From: Actinomadura rupiterrae
Lineage (GTDB): Bacteria; Actinomycetota; Actinomycetes; Streptosporangiales; Streptosporangiaceae
Assembly (NCBI RefSeq): GCF_024172125.1
Contig: NZ_JAMZEA010000006.1
Coordinates: forward strand, 682,001-746,000
DNA length: 64,000 nt
Reading direction: 5' to 3'
Of the stretch, positions 35,101 to 42,748 are shown one piece after another (the stretch's first letter is position 1; the number at the start of each line of letters is the position of its first letter). The notes beneath the pieces were generated by a model. The model did no database searches and was not told where the DNA came from. It saw nothing but the letters and a program-made list of their open reading frames with translations. The position numbers and the translations under genes are program-made.

Positions 35101-35430
35101 TGCTAGGGAGCGCGAGCGCGAGGAGCACCCGGCACGCCCGACAGGCGCAAGGAGCGAAGCCGCTAGGCAGAGCAGGCGCAAGGAGCGAGGCCGGTAGGCA
35201 GAGCAGGCGCGAGGCGCGAGCCGGTAGGAACAGCGGGCGCAAGGCGCGAGCCGGTAGGAACAGCGGGCGCAAGGCGCGAGCCGGTAGGAACAGCGGGCGC
35301 AAGGCGCGAGCCGGTAGGAACAGCGGGCGCAAGGCGCGAGCCGGTAGGCGCGGCAGCCGCGACGAGCGAGGCCCGGCAGGTACCACGGGCGCGGGACGTG
35401 AGCCCGGCATGCGCAGCGGGGGCGTGCAGG
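35101..35430. repeat. tandem array of 30-bp units, four perfect
   Basis: Four identical 30-bp units beginning CCGGTAGGAACAGCGGGCGC fill 35221-35340; diverged units flank them on both sides. The array lies between GPP34 and the acyltransferase. The rest of the gap (34990-35570) holds no gene that I can support. Confidence 0.92.
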
Positions 35431-35570
35431 CCGGGTCGGCGTAGGGCCGCTACCGCGTGACTCTCGGACTCGGAGCGTTGGCAAGTGCGGGATCCTACAA
35501 AATCCCGACGGGTCGGTTTGTATTGGCCCGGCAGGGCAGGCGTTCGCGGGCAGAACCTAGCGTTTCGGGC

Positions 35571-36248
35571 ATGGACCCCGAACGCCTGATCTATCCCCTC
35601 ACGAAGTACGTCTTCCTCGGACCCGCGCTGCGGGTGGCGTTCCGGCCGAAGGTGACGGGGTCGGAGCACGTGCCGCGGTCGGGGCCGCTGATCCTCGCGG
35701 CCAACCACCTGGCGGTGATGGACTCGTTCATCGTGCCCCTGGTGGTCCCGCGCCAGGTGTTCTTCCTCGGCAAGCAGGAGTACTTCACGCGGCCGGGCAG
35801 GCTCGGGAGGGCGCAGGCCGCGTTCTTCCGCAGCGTCGGCGCGATCTCCGTGGACCGTTCGGGCGGGCGCGCCGTGATCGCCGCGATGGACGCCTCGGCG
35901 GCCGTGCTGGAGCGCGGGGACGCGTTCGCGATCCATCCCGAGGGCACCCGCTCCCCGGACGGACGCCTGTACCGGGGCCGCATGGGCGTGGGCCGGCTGG
36001 CGCTTCGGACGGGCGCGCCCGTGGTTCCGGTCGGGATCATCGGGACCGACCGCCTCCAGCCGCGCGGTCAGGCCCTTCCGAAACCGGGGCGAGTGGAGGT
36101 CCGTTTCGGGGAGCCGCTGGAATTCACCGGGGCGGAACGCGACCGGGAGGCCGTCCGATACGCCACCGACCAGGTCATGCAGGCCATCCAGAAGCTGTCC
36201 GGCCAGGAGTACGTGGACTCGTACGCGCCCGTTCCCGGGCAGGACTGA
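35571..36248 (+). CDS. 1-acyl-sn-glycerol-3-phosphate acyltransferase (PlsC-like)
   Basis: A 225-residue acyltransferase with catalytic NHLAVMD (H46-x4-D51), the glycerol-phosphate-binding EGTRSPDGRLYRGRMGVG and GAPVVPVGI. It should acylate lysophosphatidic acid at the membrane to give phosphatidic acid. I chose ATG at 35571; it lacks a Shine-Dalgarno but has TAGCGT seven bases upstream, so the transcript is probably leaderless. Close relatives are often stand-alone genes with uncertain acyl acceptor. Confidence 0.88.
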   Translation: MDPERLIYPLTKYVFLGPALRVAFRPKVTGSEHVPRSGPLILAANHLAVMDSFIVPLVVPRQVFFLGKQEYFTRPGRLGRAQAAFFRSVGAISVDRSGGRAVIAAMDASAAVLERGDAFAIHPEGTRSPDGRLYRGRMGVGRLALRTGAPVVPVGIIGTDRLQPRGQALPKPGRVEVRFGEPLEFTGAERDREAVRYATDQVMQAIQKLSGQEYVDSYAPVPGQD

Positions 36249-36300
36249 GGACCGGATATTCGCTCGCGGACGGCGTTCGCCCGCCGTTACGGTGCCGTGC

Positions 36301-36897
36301 ATGGAGGATTTCGGACGCTACCTGAACGTGGTCGACGTCGAGGCCACCTGCTGGGAGGGCCGCCGACCCCAAGACCAGGTCAGCGAGATCATCGAGATCG
36401 GCCTCTGCGTGGTGGACCTCCTCGCGCGCGAGCGCGTTGAGAAGCACCGCATACTCGTCCGTCCGGAACGGTCGCGCGTGAGCGAGTTCTGTACGCAACT
36501 GACCGGCCTCACTCAGGACGAGGTGGACACCGGCATCTCATTCCCGGAAGCGTGCGCGCTGCTGGAACGGGAGCATTCCGCTCATACGCGCACGTGGGCG
36601 AGCTGGGGCGACTACGACCGCAAGCAGTTCGAGCGCCAGACGGCGTCCGTAGGCGTTCGCTATCCGTTCGGCCGTCGGCATGTGAACACGAAGGCCCTCT
36701 GGTCGGAGGCGCACGGACTACGGCGCAAACTCGGAATGGCGGGCGCGCTGGAGCACGCCGGACTTCCCCTGGAGGGACGCCACCACAGCGGAGCCGACGA
36801 CGCATGGAACATCGCCGCTTTGGTGCTCCGCCTTGTCCAGCGCGACGACTGGCCTACTGGACCTCGTCCAGGAGCACCCGCCCCACGTTCTTCCTAA
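36301..36897 (+). CDS. DEDDh 3'-5' exonuclease, KapD-like
   Basis: A 198-residue RNase T/DnaQ-fold exonuclease. Exo I is VVDVEATCWEG (D12, E14), Exo II lies in TWASWGDYDRKQFERQ, and Exo III is HHSGADDAWNIAALV with the DEDDh histidine and aspartate. It resembles the KapD/ERI-1 type of single-strand exonucleases. ATG has no ribosome site; TACGGT lies seven bases upstream at 36288-36293, consistent with a leaderless mRNA. It follows plsC after 52 bp but probably has its own promoter. Confidence 0.87.
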   Translation: MEDFGRYLNVVDVEATCWEGRRPQDQVSEIIEIGLCVVDLLARERVEKHRILVRPERSRVSEFCTQLTGLTQDEVDTGISFPEACALLEREHSAHTRTWASWGDYDRKQFERQTASVGVRYPFGRRHVNTKALWSEAHGLRRKLGMAGALEHAGLPLEGRHHSGADDAWNIAALVLRLVQRDDWPTGPRPGAPAPRSS

Positions 36898-37194
36898 CGC
36901 CTCACCCCTGCGCACCGCGTCGCCAGGCGGCCGGGAAGGCCGTCCCACACAAGGTGTGGGACCTGCACAGGCAGCGGCTCTGTCCTTATGTCGGCATCGC
37001 GCGCGCTTGGGAGCCTGCGCGTGCGGCAGACGCGGGAGCCGTGTACGCGGCCGGGTCGGATTTATCCCTGCGGCGGTTTTGGTCCCGTGTAACGGGCGGT
37101 TTGGGTCTGAGCAGGCGGCAGGTTTGGGACCCGTGTATAGGGCACGCCTCTACTGACCGATACGTCCGGCGAGCGCTCGGGAGGCGTTGAGGAC
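36898..37194. other. intergenic region with imperfect GGGACC repeats
   Basis: No gene is supported. Repeats based on TTTGGG(T/A)CCCGTGTA occur near 37077-37092 and 37122-37140, and CCCGT-GTA-ACGGG forms a small hairpin at about 37084-37096. These could terminate the exonuclease transcript. Confidence 0.4.
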
Positions 37195-38097
37195 GTGGAG
37201 ATCACCTTGGACCTGCGGTTGCCGCGGGACAGCACGAGCGTTCCGGCGGCGCGGCGGCTGCTCGACGCGTCCCTGGGCGTGCTGGGGGTGGACGAGCCCA
37301 TCCGCGGCGACATCGAGCTGATGCTGACCGAGGCGTGCACGAACGTGATCCGGCACGCGCAGGCGGGCGACGACTTCACCGTGCGGGTGTCCATCCTGGA
37401 CACGCGCTGCGTCATCCGGGTCATCGACTCCGGCCGCGGCATCGATTCGCGGACCGTCGCGACGGCGGAGGAGCCTGCGGCGCTCACCGCCGAGTCCGGC
37501 CGGGGCCTGCAGATCATGCGCGCGCTGGCGGACGACGTGCGCTTCCGGAACTTTCCCGACAGCGGGTCCTTGGTGGCGCTGGAGAAACACCTGATTTACC
37601 GCCAGGACAGCCTGGGCAGCCGCATGTCCCTTCCGGTCTGGTCCCTGGGCGAGCATCCGGACGGCCATAGGCTGCGAAGCATGAACGAAGCCGACGACGC
37701 CGAACTCCAGGAGTTCGCGACCCGCCTGTATGCCATGGCCCGGACGGGGCGGACGGACGAACTCGTCCCGTACATCGAGTCCGGCGTCCCGGTGAACCTC
37801 AGCAACGAGAAGGGCGACACGTTGCTGATGCTCGCCGCCTACCACGGGCACGCCGACACCGTCCGCGCGCTACTGGAACGAGGCGCCGATCCCGAGCGGG
37901 CCAACGACCGGGGGCAGCGTCCTATGGCGGGGGCGGTTTTCAAGAAGGAGCCCGAGGTCGTTCGCGTGCTGCTGGAGGCGGACGCGGATCCTTGGGCGGG
38001 CAGTCCGTCCGCTGTGGAGACGGCCAAGATGTTCGGTCACCACGACCTGCTGAGCCTGTTCGAGGAAGCCGCGGAGTCGCGCGCCTCCCGATCGTGA
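37195..38097 (+). CDS. HATPase_c (anti-sigma-like) protein continuous with ankyrin repeats
   Basis: One 300-residue frame. Residues 1-135 form an RsbW-like ATPase: N-box LTEACTNVIRHAQAG, G1 RVIDSGRGID and G2 ESGRGLQIMRALADD. Residues 163-300 form about four ankyrin repeats (KGDTLLMLAAYHGHADTVRA, RALLERGADPERANDRGQRP). Both halves are normally separate small proteins. A second start at ATG 37681 has TAGGCT seven bases before it, so the ankyrin part may also be made alone (138 residues) from a leaderless mRNA. The linker DSLGSRMSLPVWSLGEHPDG looks like read-through of a former gap. GTG start with GAGG upstream. Confidence 0.75.
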   Translation: MEITLDLRLPRDSTSVPAARRLLDASLGVLGVDEPIRGDIELMLTEACTNVIRHAQAGDDFTVRVSILDTRCVIRVIDSGRGIDSRTVATAEEPAALTAESGRGLQIMRALADDVRFRNFPDSGSLVALEKHLIYRQDSLGSRMSLPVWSLGEHPDGHRLRSMNEADDAELQEFATRLYAMARTGRTDELVPYIESGVPVNLSNEKGDTLLMLAAYHGHADTVRALLERGADPERANDRGQRPMAGAVFKKEPEVVRVLLEADADPWAGSPSAVETAKMFGHHDLLSLFEEAAESRASRS

Positions 38098-38253
38098 AGC
38101 CGCAGGGGCCCGTTTTCTGGGGCTGACCTGGAGTGACGAAAAGTTATCCACAGATCACACTCCGACTTTGCCCGTCTCTGCCCGGTCGGCAGGATGGATG
38201 CACCGGCGCTCGTCCGAGGGCGGCGCCGGTGCGAATCCGATCGGTCGTCGGGA

Positions 38254-39696
38254 TCAGCCCGGCGCCCGTGCCGAGCGAAGGGTGAACAGGGCGATGAGCA
38301 AGGCGATGGCGCCGAAGCAGGCACCGGTGACGAAGGTCGCCGCGAATCCGTCGAGTGAGGCGTGCCGGTCGGTGCCGGCGGTGGCGTCGAAGACGGTCAC
38401 CATGATCGATGTGCCGATCGTGGCGCCCGACCACAGCACGGTCTGCGCCACGCCGGCGGCCGCGCCGGAGTCCTCGGGGCGCACGCTGCCCAGGATGACC
38501 ACGTTCAGCGGCATCACGGTCAGACCGGCTCCCCCGCCGTACAGCAGGAACGGGCCGAGCAGACCGGTCGCGTACCCCTGATGCGGGTCGATCGCGGTCA
38601 GCCAGAGCATGGCCGTGGTCATCAGGAAGGCACCGGTCATGACCAGCGTCCGGCCGCCGAACCGTCCGAGCAGGCGCGGTGCGAAGCGCAGCACGACGAA
38701 CTGCGTGCCGACGATCGGCAGGAACGCGGCGCCCGCCTTCAACGGCCCGTACCCGAGGTTCTGCTGGAAGTACTGCGTCAAGAAGAAGAAGCCGCCGAAC
38801 ATCCCGCCGACCAGGGTCGCGAGTGAGATGAACGCGCCCGCGCGCAGGCGGTCCGTAAGCAGCCTCAGCGGGACGAGCGGATTCGGCACGCGCTCCTCGG
38901 CCAGCACGAACGCGACGAACAGGACGACCGCGGCGCCGAGCGGCGCCAGCATGAGCGTGTCGTGCCAGCCGTCCGATCCCGCCCGGATGAGCCCGAACAC
39001 CAGGGCGGTCAGCCCGAGCGTGCCCAGCACCGCTCCGGCGAAGTCGAACCCGCTCGAACGGCGCGGCGTCTCCGGGAGCACCCGGGGCGCGGCGAGAAGG
39101 ATCACCACACCGATGGGAAGGTTGATGAAGAACACCAGGCGCCACGACGACAGGTCCGTGAGCAGGCCGCCGAGCAGCATGCCCAGCGCGCCGCCCACAC
39201 CGGTCACGGCGGACGAGACGCCGAGCGCCCGCACCCGTGCGGTGCCGCTGAACAGCGTCGCGATCAGCACCATGGCGCTCGGCGCGGCGAGGGCCGCGCC
39301 GACCCCCTGGAGCGCGCGGGCGGAGATCAGTATCCAGCCGTCCGACGCGACGCCGCCGAGCAGCGAGGCGAGCGTGAACACCGAGATCCCGGCGCAGAAC
39401 GCGCGCCGGCGCCCGATGATGTCGCCCGACCGTCCGCCGAGCAGAAGCAGTCCGCCGAAGGCGAGGGTGTACGCGTTCTGCACCCAGGCGAGCCCGCCCG
39501 TGGACAGGTCGAGCGCCCCGCGGATGTCGGGAAGGGCGATGGTGACGACGGAGGAGTCGACCCCGACCATCAGCTGGCAGCCGACGATGACCGCGAGCAC
39601 GAGGCCGGAATGACGGGGGGATGAGGCGGACGGCTGCGCCGGGGAGGCCGCGAGGCCCTCCCCCGCACGCACCCGTCCACCCGGAACAGTCGACAA
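38254..39696 (-). CDS. DHA2-family MFS transporter
   Basis: A 480-residue, roughly 14-helix exporter with motif A GGRSGDIIGRRRAF, the motif C-like GVGGALGMLLGGLLTDLSSW and the DHA2 signature FFINLPIGVVILLAAP. It likely exports a toxic compound with proton antiport. I chose TTG at 39696, five bases after GGAGG, over the TTG at 39708 that lies inside that ribosome site. The upstream region carries two TetR-type operators, and a TetR gene lies divergently about 630 bp away. Confidence 0.9.
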   Translation of the reverse strand: MSTVPGGRVRAGEGLAASPAQPSASSPRHSGLVLAVIVGCQLMVGVDSSVVTIALPDIRGALDLSTGGLAWVQNAYTLAFGGLLLLGGRSGDIIGRRRAFCAGISVFTLASLLGGVASDGWILISARALQGVGAALAAPSAMVLIATLFSGTARVRALGVSSAVTGVGGALGMLLGGLLTDLSSWRLVFFINLPIGVVILLAAPRVLPETPRRSSGFDFAGAVLGTLGLTALVFGLIRAGSDGWHDTLMLAPLGAAVVLFVAFVLAEERVPNPLVPLRLLTDRLRAGAFISLATLVGGMFGGFFFLTQYFQQNLGYGPLKAGAAFLPIVGTQFVVLRFAPRLLGRFGGRTLVMTGAFLMTTAMLWLTAIDPHQGYATGLLGPFLLYGGGAGLTVMPLNVVILGSVRPEDSGAAAGVAQTVLWSGATIGTSIMVTVFDATAGTDRHASLDGFAATFVTGACFGAIALLIALFTLRSARAPG

Positions 39697-39720
39697 GGCG
39701 ACCTCCAAGGACCAGAATTT

Positions 39721-39791
39721 AAGGAACGCCAGAGTTCACTAAGCGCCGAACGTACCACCCACGTCCCGAAAAGTGAACGCCAACGTTCACT
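39721..39791. promoter_or_regulatory. two TetR-type operators upstream of the MFS gene
   Basis: AGTGAACG-CCAA-CGTTCACT (39772-39791) is a perfect palindrome. AAGGAACGCCAGAGTTCACT (39721-39740) is a diverged copy sharing the AACGCCA centre and GTTCACT arm. They lie 25-95 bp before the MFS start, fitting repression by the divergent TetR protein. Confidence 0.75.
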
Positions 39792-39932
39792 ATTTCCACG
39801 CCACAGACCACCCCCAGCGAGGACCCCATGACCCCCACACCACCGGCTCCCCCCACCCACTCCCCGCCCAAAGCCCCTGGCCACCCCACGAACGACCGCC
39901 CGCCTTAAGCCATGCCACACACGCCAAGCCGC

Positions 39933-40114
39933 CTCCGCACCGCACTCTCCGCACCACATCCGCCGCGCTACACCCGCCGCGCCACATCCGCCGCGCTGCA
40001 CCCTCCGCTCCGCCCCCGCCGCACCACACCCGCCGCACCACACCCGCCGCGCCACATCCTCTGCATCGCATCTGCCGAGCCACATCCGCCGCTCCGCATA
40101 TGCCGCACCGCACC
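39933..40114. repeat. tandem array, thirteen 14-bp units
   Basis: Units of the form CGCCGCACCACACC or CGCCGCGCCACATC repeat thirteen times with substitutions but no length change. Because 14 is not a multiple of three, translated frames show a 14-residue period, which proves the selection is not for a protein. It lies between the divergent MFS and TetR genes. Confidence 0.9.
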
Positions 40115-40327
40115 CGGCGCGGATCCCCCCACCACGCCCCGCCCCCGCCCGCGCGGAGGGCGCCGACCGGGTGATGGGACGTGCGGCTGAAGTAACCTGC
40201 GATTCTGCGGGTTCCGCCCAAGGGGACGGGGGCGTCGCCGGACTCCAGCACGGCGTCCGGCTACGCCGTCGCGCCGGATTGGCCGGGCGGCAGGGCTTGG
40301 AGTGTGGCGGAACGGAGAGCGGAAGCG

Positions 40328-40906
40328 ATGAGCACGCCAACGCGGCGACGGGGTGAGGCCCTGGAGAGCGCGATCTTGATCGCCGCGCTCGACCAACTGG
40401 CCGAGGTGGGTTGCCGCCGTCTGACCATGGAGGGCGTCGCCGCCGCCGCGCACACCGGCAAGGCCGCGCTCTACCGCCGCTGGTCGAGCCGCGAGGAGCT
40501 GATCGCGGACGCGCTCCAGCACGTCCTGCCGGTGCCGGCGGAGGTCCCCGTCCACGACAACATCCGCGACGACCTCATGGAGTTGATGCGCTGCTACCGG
40601 GACGCAGTGAAAGCCACCCGGGGCACTGCGTTCCAAATCCTCAAAGAGGACGGCGAGCAGTCCAGCAGCCTGATGCGGGATGTCATCCGGGAGCGGGTGA
40701 CGACTCCGCTCAAGGAACGGCTGCTGGACGCGCTGGAGCGAGGTGTGAAGCGCGGCGACGTCCGCCCGTCCGCCGCCATGCCCATGTGCGCCGAGATCGG
40801 CCCCGCAATGGTCATGTACCGCTGCACCCTCGGCTCACCGGACGTCCCCGACGAGTTCCTCACCGAACTCGTCGACAACGTCCTCCTCCCCGCCGTCACA
40901 CCCTGA
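40328..40906 (+). CDS. TetR family transcriptional regulator
   Basis: A 192-residue regulator. The N-terminal HTH reads AALDQLAEVGCRRLTMEGVA then AAAHTGKAALYRRWSSREEL; the C-terminal ligand domain is of the TetR_C_16-like type. ATG follows GGAAG. It is the probable repressor of the divergent MFS exporter, whose promoter carries two matching palindromes. The inducer is unknown. Confidence 0.9.
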   Translation: MSTPTRRRGEALESAILIAALDQLAEVGCRRLTMEGVAAAAHTGKAALYRRWSSREELIADALQHVLPVPAEVPVHDNIRDDLMELMRCYRDAVKATRGTAFQILKEDGEQSSSLMRDVIRERVTTPLKERLLDALERGVKRGDVRPSAAMPMCAEIGPAMVMYRCTLGSPDVPDEFLTELVDNVLLPAVTP

Positions 40907-41109
40907 CCCACCAGGCCCGAAATCCCAAGCCAACCCCCTTGAAAGGAGACCGTCCACCAGGGCCCTTATCGACCGTCCCCCACCTCCGACGACACCAGCC
41001 CCCTCGCCTCACCCCCCAGCGCAACCGTCGTGGCCGGGCTCCGGGCCCACTTGTCCCAGGCATGTACCAAACACCCGCGCCTCCCACCCCCAGTGACACG
41101 CACGTTCCA

Positions 41110-41500
41110 CACACGGTGACGTGGGCGCGTCGCCCGCGATGACCGGGCCCTCGCGCACGCGGTGACGTCGGCACTCTCGCAAGCGGTGACGTGCGCACCG
41201 TTTCGCGCGATCACGTCGGCACGCTTGCACGCAATGACGTGCGCACCGTCGCACGCGACGACGGAGGCCCTCGCACGCGGTGACATGGGCACCCTCACAC
41301 GCGATGACGTCGGCGCCCGCGCACGCAGTGACGTCGGCGCCCGCGCACGCAGTGACGTCGGCACCCGCGCACGCGCTGACGTAGGCAGCCTCCCGCGCGA
41401 TGGCGTAGGCACCCTCCCGCGCAGTGACGTCGGCGCCCTTGATGACGTGCGCAGCGTTTCGCGCGATCACGTGGGCGCTCTCGCACGCGGTGACGTAGGC
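41110..41500. repeat. tandem array, about sixteen 24-bp units with TGACGT core
   Basis: Units of the form CGCACGCAGTGACGTCGGCG plus CCCG repeat about sixteen times; most keep GTGACGT or its reverse ATCACGT. A few units are shortened (for example near 41432-41450). It occupies most of the gap between the TetR and MscS gene ends. Translated frames show an eight-residue period (GARARSDV) and are not genes. Confidence 0.9.
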
Positions 41501-41538
41501 GGCGTTCGTTCGGCTCGGGCTGGGCGGGGTGGGCGGGG

Positions 41539-42594
41539 TTAGTCGGTGAGGTGGGGGGTGGGGGGTGTGGAGTCAGGGAGGAGGAGTTTGCGGGTTGGTG
41601 GGGGCATTTCTATGGATTCGAGGCGGAAGCGGCGGTGGAGGCGCTTGACGAACTCGTGCTTGATGCGGAACTGGTCGCCGAACTCGCCGGTGCGGAGGAT
41701 GACGGTGAAGTGGATGCGGGAGTCGGCGAAGGTGTGGAAGCGGACGACGGGCAGGGCGTCCTTGACGGCGCCCTCGACCTCGGACATCACCTCGTGGCCG
41801 ACGTCGACGACGACCTTCTCGACGTGGTCGAGGTCGCTGTCGTACGCGCAGCTCGCCTGGATGAGCAGGGACATGTCCTGCGCGGGGCGGTGGTAGTTGG
41901 TGAGGATCGTCTTGGAGAACGTGGCGTTCGGGATGACCTCGATGTTGTCCGAGAGGGTGCGGATGGAGGTGTTGCGCCAGTTGATGTCGACGACGTAGCC
42001 CTCCTGGCCGCTGCTGAGCTTGATGTAGTCGCCGGGCTCCATCGTCCGGGACGCCAGGACGTGCACGCCGGCGAAGAGGTTGGCGAGCGTGTCCTGGAGG
42101 GCGAGGGCCACGGCCAGGCCGCCGACACCGAGGGCGCCGAGCAGCGGTGTGATGGACACGCCGAGGCTCTGCAGCATCACCAGGACGCCGACGCCGAGCA
42201 CGACGACCTTGCTGATGTTGGTGAAGATGCTCACGTTGGCGGCGGTGCCCTGCCGGATCAGCGCGACGGAGGCGATGATCCCGGCGGTCAGGCGGGCCAG
42301 CGCCAGGGAGACGACCAGGACGGTCACGGCGGTCAGGACGCGGCCGGTAGCGACGAGCGTCCCCCTGTGCAGGTTCAGCATGTTGGCCGCGATCCAGGCG
42401 CCGCCGAGCAGGCAGAGCGGGACCGCGAGGTCGTAGACCAGGCGAGCGGCCAGGTCGTCCCATGCCCAGCGGGTGTCCCCCGCGCGGGCCGTGAGGCGCT
42501 TGGCGAACAAGCGCAGCCCGACGGCCAGCACCAGGGCGGCCACCATGACCCCCGCCGCGATGATGATCGGTTCCCAACCCGGCCAGCCAGTCAT
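41539..42594 (-). CDS. MscS-type mechanosensitive channel
   Basis: A 351-residue small-conductance channel homologue. About four N-terminal hydrophobic helices precede the pore-lining helix LGALGVGGLAVALALQDTLA and the MscS core FAGVHVLASRTMEPGDYIKL, GYVVDINWRNTSIRTL and IEVIPNATFSKTILTN. It should gate on membrane tension to release solutes during hypo-osmotic shock. I chose ATG at 42594 with GGAG upstream. The C-terminal tail is short and proline-rich. Confidence 0.92.
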   Translation of the reverse strand: MTGWPGWEPIIIAAGVMVAALVLAVGLRLFAKRLTARAGDTRWAWDDLAARLVYDLAVPLCLLGGAWIAANMLNLHRGTLVATGRVLTAVTVLVVSLALARLTAGIIASVALIRQGTAANVSIFTNISKVVVLGVGVLVMLQSLGVSITPLLGALGVGGLAVALALQDTLANLFAGVHVLASRTMEPGDYIKLSSGQEGYVVDINWRNTSIRTLSDNIEVIPNATFSKTILTNYHRPAQDMSLLIQASCAYDSDLDHVEKVVVDVGHEVMSEVEGAVKDALPVVRFHTFADSRIHFTVILRTGEFGDQFRIKHEFVKRLHRRFRLESIEMPPPTRKLLLPDSTPPTPHLTD

Positions 42595-42688
42595 GCTCCG
42601 GCACCCTCCACACACTACGGACCTTCCAGACAAAGCATCGATCGTAGCTCCGTCCGAACCCCCATTCCGGGCCAACGGGACATGAGGG

Positions 42689-42718
42689 TCTCGCCACAGC
42701 GAGGAGGCTGTGGCGAGA
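42689..42718. promoter_or_regulatory. perfect 12-bp inverted repeat between divergent genes
   Basis: TCTCGCCACAGC and GCTGTGGCGAGA flank a 6-nt spacer GAGGAG. It lies midway between the divergent mscS and CocE-like starts, 20 bp upstream of a TACGAT box. It could be an operator for both genes or an RNA hairpin. Confidence 0.6.
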
Positions 42719-42748
42719 TCGCCGGTACAGGGGATTACGATCGTGAGA

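Noticed and set aside
41110..41500. CRISPR-like array
   Set aside because: Units are contiguous with no spacers and drift gradually; this is a plain tandem repeat, and no cas genes are present.
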